Assembly: GCF_964204865.1 (NCBI RefSeq)
Contig: NC_135264.1
Span: 5,300,001 to 5,364,000, forward strand
Direction: 5' to 3'
Length of the DNA stretch: 64,000 nucleotides
Source: Styela clava
Lineage: Eukaryota; Chordata; Ascidiacea; Stolidobranchia; Styelidae
Shown here: positions 13,541 through 32,495 of the stretch, piece after piece
Position numbering within the stretch: the stretch's first letter is position 1
Layout: every line of letters begins with the position of its first letter
Translations under genes and position numbers: made by a program
The notes under the pieces: generated by a model
What the model was told of the DNA's origin: nothing
Seen by the model: only the letters and a program-made list of their open reading frames with translations
Database searches by the model: none

Positions 13541-14551
13541 CCACGAAATGCTCAATTCCGAGCCTAATTAATATTCTCATATAGCATGGTATCATAGGAT
13601 ATATCATAAGAGTACCATACACAATAAATAAAGTAAATCAGACAATAACGATTTTCGAAACATTTTTTATATTTTTATCAATGTACAAGGTAAAAGAAAA
13701 TAACCATACAAAAATAACGCAATTTCCGTCGCCATTACTGGACTCATATCAAAAAAAATTACGGAGAGAATAGCCGATTCACAGTAGTCAGTAAACCAAA
13801 TTCAATCAGTTGTCCACCAATGATGGGGTCCAGAGACATATTACCATAAAGAATGTTCTGAGACTGAACATATAATTGCCAAACAGCGGTTGCTATTGAA
13901 GAGATGAGCCAATATAGAGGAAAATCTTGACCAGATGATTACTCAGCAGTAATATTAACCAGTTTAATGGAATGATTCAGCAGATTTAACTCAATCAAGA
14001 ATAATGGGAAGATGTAATGAACAACCTACGGTATTATGTAAATAGATAGACTGTACCTATGAGCCAAACTTGGCTGACAATGACAGAATATATATCAAAA
14101 ATATACAGTGGAATGTACAATAAATCATATAAAAAGCAGCAAAAAAAATTCAAAGTGACATCAGCAGCTGAAGTAGCCTGCTCAATAATATATTTAAATA
14201 TTATTTAATATCTTGAACACTGTTTTTCATATATTAATAAATAACACATTTGCCACTATTTTTCATAAAAATAAATTTATACATATAAGTAGAATATTTT
14301 TCTTCTCTTCCGTCAAACAAAATTAATTACTTTTTTAATCTGGCAAGACAATTCCTTAAAAAAGCAATTTTCAAACTTTTGATGCACGCTACTATTAGAA
14401 AGCATAACAAATGGCAAAAATGGAATAGAAATCTCCATATAAATTACAGAAAAATATTTTACAATTAGAATCAAGCTTGGAACATGCTTCATCACGAACA
14501 CAAAACAGCAGAAATACAAGAAAATAATGGGTAATGTATATTACAAAAATG

Positions 14552-21108
<6,557 letters not shown>

Positions 21109-21866
21109 TTTCTCGGCTAATATACTATTGCTATTATAGAAGAATCGAATTTATTCTATTATATAAGATTGAACTCTGAACTAGGTTTTAAATTATGTTT
21201 CAAAGAAATAAAATCGTATTCTGCCATAAGCGGCGCAAAGCAATAGTACATTCAAAATGCCAAACCAGAGAAATCTAAATCTGGAGTGCAATTCGCGGTA
21301 ACTTAGCAACGAAGCTACAACCAAAACCACTCATGCGAAACCAATGTAGGATGTGATTCATATTTATCCCGGGCGGGAGGTGGGGAGAATGTCGATAATA
21401 TGGCTCAATCACGTCGCATCACAGAGAATGATAAGCAAGCAAATAATAGCAAGGTTATGCAGAAAATCCGATCTCGTTTCTGGCAATCACTGTTTCAAGA
21501 AATTATGAAAATTAAAAGATCACAGCGGGGGATTATGTTTATTGAATATTTATTGACACGATTCTTTGAGACAGTTCAGGTTAATACAATCAGGAAAACT
21601 TTTAAGAGATAGTGAATTCCACGTGAGTGAATTTCCGAGAAAAAACTGCTTTGTTTTGTTTGCCAAGTAGACTGACTGTAAACCGACGAGAACTCAAACC
21701 AAACCGGGTATATATATGACTGAAAACTTTTTTTGGTGGGACAAGTTCCGAAAGTTCAGAAGAACACAATCGCAAAATAAAATCTGTTAAAAAGAACAGC
21801 GACTGAATATGAATACGGATTGCGTTAATCAATAATAGTGTAAATTTCAGTTAATATAAACAAGAG
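21109..21866. other. 5' flank of PPP1R42
   Basis: Sequence upstream of the minus-strand start codon. No upstream exon was identified. TATATTAG ends eight bases before the ATG on the minus strand and could be a 3' splice site of a 5' UTR intron. TTTATCCCGGGCGGGAG at about 21,364 matches one end of the SINE family. Confidence 0.35.
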
Positions 21867-22262
21867 AGCTACGCACAAATATATGGACACGTTAGACCAG
21901 AGCGAATCAGTCCTTACCGGTACCTTTGACGCTACCGGTACCCTGAAAAAAGTTCTGAATTTCCAGTAGCAAGAATTTTGCAGAATCAAAACGTACAGCC
22001 AGTCATGACCCTGACTAAAATCCGTGTTCCCATGGATGAAAAATAATACAGCAAAATTTTAGACGAAATATCAAATTTCATAACATTCACGCAAAATTTT
22101 AAAATAAATAAAAGTAATAGCCTTCTAGCGAAAAAATTAATCTTTAACCACTGAAAATTTCAAAGCAATTGGTCCAGTATTCGAAGAGAAAAGCGACTTT
22201 TTAAAAAAGTGTCGAAGAACAAGAACAACAACAACAACATAATATTGAAACGATCGTTATGT
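21867..22262 (+). repeat. Dispersed repeat family, copy 1 of 3
   Basis: Starts near AGCTACGCACAAATATATGG and runs through CACTGAAAATTTCAAAGCAA and AGAAAAGCGACTTTTTAAAA to an AAGAACAACAACAA end. The same order of blocks occurs at 57,998-58,358 in the same orientation and at 38,650-38,997 inverted. In the last case it lies inside a proven hAT element, so this may be the remnant of a related hAT insertion. Confidence 0.65.
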
Positions 22263-23271
22263 CCACTACGTGTCCAATAAAAGAAGATCCTGTTATTATC
22301 TTTTGGTTTTACACGAGGCATATTGAGGAAACGCATCATGATAATCATGCCTGTCGATTGGATCCTTTGCAATGGACTACTAATTCCGCTTTGTATAGCT
22401 TCGAACTAAGAGAAAATCAAGTTTTTATAACAAACATTTGGCAGGTCTTTTTTAATAGACTGCTAAAACGTTAAGACGCTTAATGATTGTTAGTTTCTGT
22501 AGAAAATGTCGACATCTTACAGATATTTGACTCCCGAATACGGGTAATATGAAGTTACGACTCCGGCTTAGGTGAAAGCAAGCCAAAGTCCTTCTCCGAC
22601 ACTATGAGAAATAAATTTATCTGCTGTTGAGTATAAAGAATTACAAATCCAAAAATAAATTATATATACCACAATTGGATTCTATTAATGTAGTAAAATC
22701 TAAATTCAATGTCCGTATTTAATGAGTCAATAAGGCATTTTGTCATTTAAAAATTTTTCAATTTCTAGTTTTTTCCAAACAATCTCAATCTATATTATCA
22801 TCAATAAATTCATTTTTTTATAAAAGCCTTTTAGTTTGTGCAATTTGAGTTATGAACTAAACGATGCAATGCATTTCAATATTATCGACAAAGGCTCTGG
22901 AACAAAATTTTGCTAGCTATAATTATATAACATTTGTAGATAATTACTTGGTTTGTAATTGGCAGCGTTGGCATGAATTGGCTCATACTCATACTAACCG
23001 ACTAAGTCGATGGTTCGTGCCAACATGCCTTCGGGATATATTATGACTAAGTAATAACTTTTTCACAAACGATACATCATGTGATGTTCGCTCACGTATG
23101 GTAGCGCTTGTGCGACATACGTGACCGGAATTGATAGAAAAGGTAACGGTCCATTTACTCGCTATTATTTAAACAAGACAAATAGTTTCATCGCGCATTA
23201 TACGTGTAGTCTTATCATTGTGTAGGCAGGCAGCTAGTGGTTCTTCAGTCTGTGAAGATTATTGAAAATCG
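22263..23271. other. 5' flank of cathepsin H
   Basis: No gene is supported. GGTTCTTCAG ends at about 23,247, some 24 bases before the cathepsin H start, and could be a 5' UTR or spliced-leader acceptor. Confidence 0.35.
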
Positions 23272-26200
23272 ATGAAAATGCTCAAATTAGTTTTATTTTG
23301 TTGCACTGTGGTTTTGCAATGGCAATATTATCATTGTTTCGAACCAATTGTTATGAACAGCCGATACGCAAATGAAGGTAAGTCAAATGATTCATCTTCT
23401 GTTCGTCTTTGAGCTAAACCTGTAAAGTATTTTCATATATACAGACAAAAATTATTTTCTAAGTATCATTAGAATATTTCCATGTTGATATATTTGTGTA
23501 TATATATTTGAGTTACCTCCATACTACCATAATTATGATCTGTTGTTGCATCCGTAAAAGAAGTTATAGTTGGGTGTGGGTGGTTTAACTGATTATAACG
23601 ATAAAAAATGATAGCCGGTATAGTCATCGTGTATATATGCTAACATATATTAATGAATCACATTTCCGCGTGAGGTAAAATCTTTCAGTCTGTTTAGTAC
23701 AGTAATGACTACCTGTCATATAATTTTACATGATCAATATTATACTAATCTATATGAGGGATAAAAAAAACAAGTTTGTCGTTGTCTGAGTTTGTAAATG
23801 TTGGGCTTTAAAACCTATTTGAAGAATAAATTTAAATACTTTTACTAAATATTTTAACAACTATTATATACGTTTCGAACACGAAGCAAGCATCGATAAG
23901 CATGAGTCAAATTGAAACGTATTATAAATGCATGATTTAAATGCAAATGATTCTTTAAAAACTTAACACGAATACGCCCAACCAAAATGGTACTTTTCGA
24001 GAAAATAAACTTGCAAAGAACGACGATTGTGTAGCACGTGATTCACTTGTCGGAAATCATAACCCGTCATCATATGACAACAATGAAATACCAATCGTTG
24101 GGTTGCACAAACGCGCAATAAAAGTTATTGATAAATTGCTGATTGGCGTTTTACCACAGTAGTTGCCTACTTGTTATGTTGTTGAGCTGTTAACAAACGC
24201 TGTCATGCGTTTTTTTTTCGTGTACATGCACTAATATGTGCCGATTTGTAAAATATGCCAAATATACTAAACTGATACGTTAATTCGTTATTTTTATAAA
24301 AGTAACATAATTATAAATTTCCAAATAACTGTAATCCATTTCCATTCAGAAGTTGCGCTGTTCAAACAATGGATGGTTAAGCACCAACGATCCTATAATT
24401 CAGAAGATGAGCACGATTACAGATTGCTGAAATTTGTTAACAATTTGCAAATAATAAATAGACACAATTCGGAGCAACATGGATGGGAAAGTAAGTCACC
24501 TCTTTAGCTGAGAAAAGTGAAAAAAATTCGAAATTCGCTCAACGTGATTCGGTTCAGACACCATTTCTTTCCTTATCTTCCTGTGTTACATAAATAATTT
24601 TGAACGAAAAAAGGAGAAAAATACCATTTCTTCTTAATTTGCAGTGGGACTTAATCAGTTCTCAGATATGGATTTTGAAGAATTTCGCTCCAATATTCTG
24701 GGAGATCCACAAAATTGCAGTGCGACAAAAACTCGTTCATTTTTTGCTTCGAATACACCCACAAGGAAGGATTGGCGAGAAGAGGGAAACTATGTTACCG
24801 CTATTAAAAATCAGGTTCGAATTCATAATGAAAAATAGTTCGTCGCAAATATTTGTAGAATATATATTCCGCGTTCGACATGCTGGGAAAATTACAAGAG
24901 ACCATGGTCTAAAAATTTATTTTTCTCATTCAGGGACATTGCGGGAGCTGTTGGACGTTTTCCACGACCGGTTGTCTTGAGTCAGCAACCGCCATACACA
25001 AAGAAGGACATCCACTGTATACCCTTTCAGAACAACAGCTTGTAGACTGTGCAACTGCCTTTGACGATTTCGGGTGCAACGGGTATCGTACTTATTAACT
25101 TGAGTACCTCGTTTTTGTTAAATTGCGCACTAGATAGCGGACTTTAACCCACGACAAATCAATAAATAAAGACTAAAGGTCGGTTACTAATTCCATCAAA
25201 TTATAATGCTCTGAAATTGTTTTGAAGGTGTACCAAACTTGCTAGTTAGTGTTTCATGTCTAGTTCGTTTGAACTGAAGATTTTATTTACTGAAAATTCA
25301 TTCAGTTATTTCAATATAGAGATGAATATATCTTCTTCCTCTTATGACAATCTCATTCCATATCAATTGTTATTGTTGTTTATTGAACAACCTTTGCACT
25401 CGAGCAAAAATTACGAAATTTTTTTTTCAGGGGCTTACCTAGTCACGCATTTGAGTATATCAAGTATAATAAAGGACTTGAATCAGAGGATGACTATCCT
25501 TATGATGCAAAGGTAAATCTTTTTATAGTCGGTTTCGCTTGTGTATTATGTACATAAAGATGAAAATATAGGAATCTGTATGGGACATAATTGAGATCGA
25601 GCCAAACTAAAAAAAAATTGAATGTTTTCAATAGCTCAAATGATTCTATCTAATGATTCGCGTTCTACAAAACACAATGATAAAGTATTGTGTCCTACAA
25701 ATAATTCATCTATATGTATTTCCTTTGTATATTTCAGATGGGACCTTGTGAATTCGATCCTACTCTCGCTAAGGCGAATGTGTATGATGTTGTTAATATC
25801 ACAAAGGACGATGAAGAGTCAATTGTAAATGCAGTCGGTACCATGAACCCAGTTAGCGTTGCGTTCCAAGTTACCCCAGATTTTCAGCACTATAAGTCAG
25901 GAATATATTCTAAGTAAGTGTCCAAGAGTATACGTAGATTATTATTCAGTAGCCTACAGTATCATACAGAGAAGTACAAACACTTTATTCATACCTCATA
26001 CCTTTTCAGCCCGAAGTGCGGATCATTGCCATCGCAAGTCAACCACGCCGTTCTGGCTGTTGGGTATGACGCGGATGTATCCGGGAAACCTTACTGGATT
26101 ATCAAGAACTCTTGGGGTACTACATTTGGCATCGAAGGGTATGTATATATATATATAGAGAGAGAAGCAAATATATGTCTGTTCTATAGTATGGGATGTA

Positions 26201-26422
26201 TAACTGAGAAGGATATGTGAACCTACATTTTGCATAAATAATAGTTGCATGATCCGTCGCAGTGGAGGAGTGGTATTGGCTCAATAATGACAAAGGTTTA
26301 ATCGTTCAAGTACAACCTTTAATAAATATACTAATTTGATTTTTAGGTATTTCTACATGGAAAGAGGTTCCAACATGTGTGGAGTCGCTACTTGCGCTTC
26401 GTACCCAATTGTCGTGCCATAA
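23272..26422 (+). CDS. CTSH: Cathepsin H, complete, eight exons
   Basis: Exons 23272-23377, 24350-24490, 24645-24814, 24934-25082, 25431-25512, 25738-25913, 26010-26138, 26347-26422; all GT/AG and in frame, 342 residues (human about 335). A hydrophobic signal ([10 protein letters not shown]) is followed by an I29 inhibitor pro-domain (about 38-95, including NQFSDM). DPQNCSAT at 103-110 matches the cathepsin H mini-chain (EPQNCSAT), which blocks part of the cleft and makes the enzyme an aminopeptidase. The papain fold has Gln139, catalytic Cys145 in [10 protein letters not shown], His287 in NHAVLAVGY and Asn308 in KNSWG, and ends [22 protein letters not shown] and [16 protein letters not shown] are also cathepsin H-like. 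Nothing is missing. Expected role: lysosomal thiol aminopeptidase. Confidence 0.95.
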
Positions 26423-26570
26423 TCCATACACGTTGTGCAAGTCCGTTTTACATTTTCGTGCCGTTATAAGATAACGATAAGTAAAATGGATCTTTTTGTT
26501 CATCTATCATCATGCAATTTATCAAGCATAAATTAAATAATGAAGTTTACGTGTGCAATATCATAAAACA

Positions 26571-26576
26571 AATAAA
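26571..26576 (+). terminator. Poly(A) signal AATAAA of CTSH
   Basis: First clear AATAAA downstream of the cathepsin H stop (26,422), about 150 bases on, giving a short 3' UTR. Confidence 0.5.
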
Positions 26577-26860
26577 TTGTCCATTTGAAACGAATCATTG
26601 AGGGGCTTATGTCTTTTCGTGCAACCGTTTAATTCATACAGTGCATTTCATCTTTTATGAATTTGGTCACTGATTTAAATAATAAAAAAACATGCTCGTA
26701 ACCAGGATGTTATGTTTTTTTTATTTTAAATACTTATGATGGATATTTGGTATTTTTTGTTTTCTGAAAATGTTCTTTTTTCCTTCAAAATATTTATTTT
26801 GAAATGTTTTGGTGTTTCATTAACTTTTTAAGCTATTAACCTGAATCAACAAGCGTTTTA
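26577..26860. other. Downstream flank of CTSH
   Basis: T-rich intergenic DNA, nothing supported. Confidence 0.35.
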
Positions 26861-27013
26861 GGTGTCGCTGCCTGAAGACCTCTTGAGGTCCCTCGCGACT
26901 CCTGTCACACAATTTAAGTTAGTTTCCACTTGTATTTGTAATATTTTTTCATATATCATACCATGTTTGAATTGTGTTGACGAATAAATGATGATTGATT
27001 GATTGATTGATTA
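26861..27013 (+). mobile_element. LINE 3' end with GATT tail, copy 1
   Basis: Starts GGTGTCGCTGCCTGAAGACC, continues GAGGTCCCTCGCGACTCCTG and ends GACGAATAAATGATGATTGA plus (TTGA)n. The same sequence recurs at 55,671-55,822 with a GATGATT tail. Two copies sharing a 3' end with a short-unit microsatellite tail are typical of 5'-truncated CR1/L2-type LINE insertions. No reverse transcriptase is attached. Confidence 0.65.
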
Positions 27014-29011
27014 GGCAGCGTTACGTATTTTATCTGGTGTGTCAGGTAAGAAATAAATATTACGCATACGATACGAGGTAGGCTACATCGTTGATTGGCA
27101 GAGACATTGAATGATGAAATTGGGTAGCTTCAATTGCAGTAAGGAAAAATTTGACTTCTGAAGAATTTACAAATACTTGTATTTAATTGAATTGGCATTT
27201 TGGAGGACACGTGACCATCCGCATTTAGTCTCACAGTGACAATCGCATGCAGTGATAGCTAGTATAGCTACTGATGAGATTGCAAATTACCTGTAGTTCT
27301 AGATATAGTGTTACCGATGCTTTATATTGATTTCCGGTCATTTCAACTGAGTTGATTGTAAAATTTTAGAAAATTTGCACAAAGCCATATCACGCGCACT
27401 CACTCAGTAATCCAAGAGATTGATCTTCGGGAGAAGTTACGGGCGCTAAGTGCTTCTGAGACAATAGGTATATATATATTAGGAGTTATAGTGTGGAATA
27501 GCATGTTAGCAGTTACCGTTGGGTGAGAGACTCAATACGATCAGGAAAACAGCTATATGGTAGTGATTAGTGAATCCCACATAACTTAAGTTCTTGGAAA
27601 AAACTCCGATCATAAAATTGTTTTTTTCTAGTAGTTACTTGTTACACTGACTATAAATAGTTCAGAAAAACACAGTCCATCATACAATATACTAACTAGA
27701 ACATTTAACTAAATCAATTTGATACAAAGCAAAAATAGCCTGCGAAGTGTTTCTGTACAGAAGAGTAGTTCCGAACACAAAGTGTTTCGAAAAATGCAGC
27801 GTCTGAAGAAAGTGACATAGAGTATCTGACTGAATTTGAGTAATAGGAAAATTAATAAATCTGTTCAAACAATGTCGGCCCTAAAATGTATTCGTCAGAA
27901 GGCTGGATTTGTAGAACTACGCTTGTTTTGCAATCGAAGAGAAGCTATTCGATGATAAAGCGAGAATAACAGATTCCTCCGATTTTGAATCAGAATTCTC
28001 TATGCGGTATTCGATCTTCTTTCGATTCGGCGGGCGGAAGATCATCCCGTGTATCGGTTAACAGCTCTGAAAGCAGTGACTCTCAGATTTTTGCCGAAAA
28101 TTAACGATTGTAATACGAAAACCTTTAAAATTTAACCAACCATTTTTGAGAATATATTGTATTCGTCGGATGTGGTCATGTTTCGGAGGCACAAAAGAAT
28201 TGCAATGATCACAATACGCGAGAAGTGAAGGAATAGTAACACGAGGCCTCCTAAGATAAAAAAAAAAGTTACTAGGGCATCATAACAGAATCGAAATATT
28301 TTGAATCAAGAATAGGAGCATAGATTCAAATTCAACTGTCGGCACACATTGCAAATGCGATTGCTACAAATTGGATGGTCAATGAAAATTCAACGAAAAT
28401 TTATTTCTTTGGTAGGCTATAAACAGTTGCCAATGAATGTTTCTGTTTCGTTCCGTGTAGCCTACATACTGTTTTAGGAATACAGGCCTCATCAATTACA
28501 GACCTGTGCACACGTATGATTAGTATTTTTCACGGCAATTGTTTTAGGTGTGTCCGTGCACAGAATTCATCAACATAGTTTCGATTTAAGTTTGTATGTG
28601 TCTACGGCTTTTAGTGTGTGTACTGGTGAGCGGGCACATGATATTTTTCCGTGTTTTAAGACTAGAAGGTTTTGTTCGTTGTCCAGAATTCTCCATGTTC
28701 GATTTGTTTGTATCATGGGGTTTTCAAAATAAACTAATTATCTGTGTGCATAGTTACTGACTGAATCGAATGGATCTAAAACAAATAGCTGGCTGATTTA
28801 CCCCATAACTAACAAGAACTGGTACCTAGAAAAGATGTTGTCATATGACCAAGTCATATGATAAATCCTATATTTTTCTGGTAATTTGCCAAAGATGCTC
28901 GTTTACATAAATTACACATTCCTCATCCTCCTGGAATTGTTGGCCTAGCGTACTACAAGGATTATTTGGTATACCGGTACGTCAGTTGATTTCACTACAT
29001 GGTATTTTAAT
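27014..29011. other. Gene-free stretch
   Basis: No gene is supported. A serine/aspartate-rich frame ending near 28,104 (SVNSSESSDSQIFAEN, stop) is too short and lacks splice sites. The rest shows no clear element ends. Confidence 0.4.
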
Positions 29012-29019
29012 ATCTAGAA

Positions 29020-30351
29020 CAGGGGTCACCAACGCGTTGCCCGCGGGCACCAAGTCGCCCGCGAAGACCATATTAGTCGCCCGCAGGTCTGTTCCAAACT
29101 AAGCTTAATAACGGCTCTTATAAGTAAGCTACATCAATTATATTTTGTCCTGCTATTTTAGTATAAATCACACTTATATGGGAACTAGAAATGACACTAT
29201 ATTAATTATTGTAACCATCAACCTTATTTTTATTTGGCCTCAGTAATGTGACGGGTCAATTAACACTCTTCCAATTATGACATCACTTTCCACGAACCCG
29301 CGCTTTTTCTTGTCCGTTGGTTAGCGGAGCAGTAATAATACAATTATTGATTCCAAAGAAAAATCCATCATTTTCACGATGAATGCGAGGTGGGTATATT
29401 TATACCACCATGAAAACAGCCTGCGTGTGTCTCATTAGTGGGGCGATTTTAGCGACGGCAAAGCGGAGAGATATTTCACATCTTGTCACGTAATCTTCCG
29501 CGCTAACTACCCACTGGTCAGCACAGTACGGACTGAAAAAGCTCGCGATTCAAATCGTACAGCAATCCTATTTTACGAGACCCTCGTTTGTTTCAACCTA
29601 TCCTTTCGAATCAACATTTTTGACATAAATTCAGGATAGGACGAGATTTACATATTTATCCCGGGGGAGAAGATAGCCGATAGGACGGCTTAACCATATG
29701 ATAAACCACGGCTTCTCGTCGGTTACCATTCGATGTCGGGTATAGAATTATTAGTTAGGTATTTATTTCCGGAAGCCTGGACTTGATGGCGAAGGAAGCC
29801 TTAACCGACCAGCGGTTACGTGAACCACCCTACGGCGGCGAGGAGTCCAGCAATCCTTTTGCACATAACAATCCCCGCATTGGATTCTAACCTGCGAACC
29901 TAACGCTTAACACGATGGGCCATAGCGCCGCGACTCACTCAACCAGGAACAAACATGAAACACGCCTCACTGATGAAAATCTGCAAGACTCGCTCAGAGT
30001 TACAGTGTCAAGTTACACGTCGGAGTATAATACTCTGCAACATTTGATAGTACAACTGTTAAGTCCATTTTATCTCAGACTTGTGCAGAGTGTTGAAAAT
30101 CAATTTGAAAACACTCAGTTTTGAAATACAAGTGTAATTGATAGAAATTTATTTGCAACGTTGTGATAATCGTTTGATTTCCTGAAGAATCCTGAAGTTT
30201 ATTAGTGTCTACACTTCACTAAATACCAGTAATTATATCAATAATTGAAGCTTAATCGAGCAAGTGATTTTTTTAGAAGTGTACATTGAACTGGTAGCTT
30301 GATCTGTACCCAAAAAGTAGCCCTCGGCTTCGAAAAGGTTGGTGACCCCTG
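29020..30351. mobile_element. Non-autonomous hAT transposon A
   Basis: The 1,332-bp element has 14-bp perfect inverted ends CAGGGGTCACCAAC and an exact 8-bp flanking duplication ATCTAGAA (29,012-29,019 and 30,352-30,359). Such ends and an 8-bp duplication define the hAT superfamily. No transposase is inside. A SINE copy (29,652-29,933) is nested in it. Confidence 0.92.
29652..29933 (-). mobile_element. tRNA-derived SINE nested in hAT A
   Basis: Same layout as the SINE at 17,403-17,711: ATTTATCCCGGGGGAGA at one end, then CATATGATAAACCACGGCTT, GTTACCATTCGATGTCG, GGTTACGTGAACCACC, and a degenerate B box (GGTTAGAATCC) on the minus strand. It inserted after the hAT element did. Confidence 0.65.
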
Positions 30352-30383
30352 ATCTAGAATGTAGCATATTTATTAGTGTAGAT

Positions 30384-31678
30384 CAGCGTTTCCCAAACTT
30401 TTTCGGCCACGGAACACTTAGACTTTTTATCTCGCCTTACGGAACACCAAAAAATGGAAAGCTAATATTGATAAAGAAAAACGATGTAATGTAGCGGTTC
30501 CCAATGGGTTCGCCGTGACGAGTTGCCAAATGCGCCGCGAAAACTAACAGAAATGTGTTAAACCGTAAATATATACTACTACGGTTGAACATACCTGAAA
30601 TATGATTGAATATTTTACATATTGCATTTATTATAAATGTTTTATTGTTTCCTAATTTAAATGCTGTGTATATGAATCAATAAATTCACCAATTCACAAT
30701 TTTTTACCTGTCTATGTCGTTTACTTTTCATCACGTAGTGTTTGCCTTCAATGTTACCTCTAATGGAGATAAAAGTACTTGCTGTAATTTCGCGAGCTGC
30801 AGTTTATTTATCTGCTGAATTGAATTTAGCAAACATGAGTAATTTTTCAGCATTTCATAGTAAAACCAGGCAGAGACGGAGGAAGAAGAGTTGACCTTTT
30901 GCCCTTATTCTTTAGACCTACTTGTTTGCTTATAACAAAACCAAAAGGATTGCTGTAAACTTGTGGTTACCATATTTTTGTGACCTCAAAGCGGGACGCC
31001 TCCAAAGACCATAGCTGTGTTTTTTTCAACTTTAAATTAACCAATTTTACATTAGGCACACATTTAAAACCATCCCGGCTGTCTCCAGTGACTATATTAT
31101 CATTGAGAGTGCATGTGGTGTCTGTCTATAAATCGGTTTCAATTCAGTAAATAGAAAGGACTTTACGTTAAGCGCCCTTTTGGCGTATGAGACTTACAAA
31201 TTGTAGCAATTAACCGCTAATAATGTTAGCGGAAAATAACGAAACAAACAAAACCACGCATCCACCTTCAGTAAGTATGCTACCACCGGTACGCCACACA
31301 GCAACAACATTATCGAGAACATGCTAATTGGTAATGTTCATGTATCATGCTGACTGGGTGAACGCCAAAGCGGAAAAGCGGAACTTGTGGCTGGCCGGTC
31401 GGGACGCCGGGACAAAACGTTAAAAAGTGGGACTGTCCCGCCTAAAACGGGACGTATGGTAAGTCTATGTAAACTGAACAGTCAAAAAGCTACGCCGACG
31501 GTCACGAAAATGCCACTACTCTACCTCAGTTAGTCCGCTTTAGGCCGACGATAAATCGATATTGAACGGTCAGTTTGGCGACAACTTCACGATCCCTAGA
31601 TCGCAATGGCGATATTTTTGATTCCTTCTCCACGGAACACTCGGAAGACGCTCGCGGAACACAGTTTGGGAGACGCTG
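30384..31678. mobile_element. Non-autonomous hAT transposon B
   Basis: The 1,295-bp element starts CAGCGTTTCCCAAACT and ends with the complement of CAGCGTCTCCCAAACT (15 of 16 match). It is flanked by GTGTAGAT (30,376-30,383) and ATGTAGAT (31,679-31,686), an 8-bp duplication with one change. It begins 33 bases after hAT A. Internal CGGGACG-rich pieces at about 30,963-31,455, with TACCATA/TATGGTA near their ends, may be another nested element. No transposase frame is present. Confidence 0.88.
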
Positions 31679-31686
31679 ATGTAGAT

Positions 31687-31924
31687 GGTTTGTCAAATGC
31701 ATAACACATTTTCAAAGTTACATATAGTTTTACCGCTAATATCGCAATATCAACCACCCTCTTAGTTTCGATACAGCTCTATAAAAATGAAAAAGGGATA
31801 AGATGTATAAGAGAAACATGTGCTACTGCATAGTGCTCATTATCCTTGCAATAGGCTGAAAGTAATTAAAGTTTAGTAAGAATTAATGATTAAACTGAAG
31901 TAACTGTTGTAAATACAGTAGGAG
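31687..31924. other. Gene-free spacer
   Basis: AT-rich spacer between two mobile elements; nothing supported. Confidence 0.4.
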
Positions 31925-32495
31925 GGTCTTACTACTTACTGAATACAGCGCGAAACACCGCAAAGAGCGCAAAACAGCGCAAAAGAGCGCGAAACAGCGC
32001 AAAATAGCGCGAAACAGCGCAAAACGGAGGAAAACAGCGCGAAACAGAAGAAAACCAGCGCAAAACAGAGGGAAACAGCGCAAAACAGGAGACGCAGTCA
32101 TTACCACCTTCTGCCACGAAAGAACCACGGCGCCTCTCGCCATGGTTTTATGGCGCTATTTCCGGTATATTTACAAGGTTATGTACCGGATTATGGGTCA
32201 TCATGCGAAATTTTATCTATCTTTTTGGTGCTCCAGAAGTATGTGCACCAATATGTCGCACAACCTGATTCCGCTACACACACACACACACACACATACT
32301 ATTTTCAGGTTGTGCGCCATCTTGGTGCACATATATCTGGAGGTCCCTTTTTACCTAACCCTAAAGCCAACCATATCCCTGTTTCCCCACTATTTTGCGC
32401 TGTTTCCCTCTGTTTTGCGCTGTTTCGCGCCCTTTTGCGCTGTTTCGCGCTCTTTGCGGTGTTTCGCGCTGTATTCAGTAAGTAGTAAGACCGGT
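31925..32495. mobile_element. TIR transposon with minisatellite ends, copy 2
   Basis: Same ends (GGTCTTACTACTTACTGAAT and its complement) and the same facing GCGCAAAACAG arrays as the copy at 19,776-20,554, with the same internal order, including the hairpin MITE at 32,231-32,342. It is shorter because about 200 bases between AAGCCAACCATATCC and the right-hand array are missing. I see no convincing flanking duplication. No transposase. Confidence 0.75.
32231..32342. mobile_element. Hairpin MITE nested in transposon copy 2
   Basis: Arms start CTCCAGAAGTATGTGCACCA and close with GGTGCACATATATCTGGAG. A (CA)n core lies at about 32,276-32,296. Equivalent to 20,083-20,186, with a longer CA tract. 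Confidence 0.75.

Noticed and set aside
28000..28104. Serine-rich frame ending SVNSSESSDSQIFAEN as a terminal exon
   Set aside because: A stop lies just upstream in the same frame, no acceptor fits, and low-complexity Ser runs arise easily.
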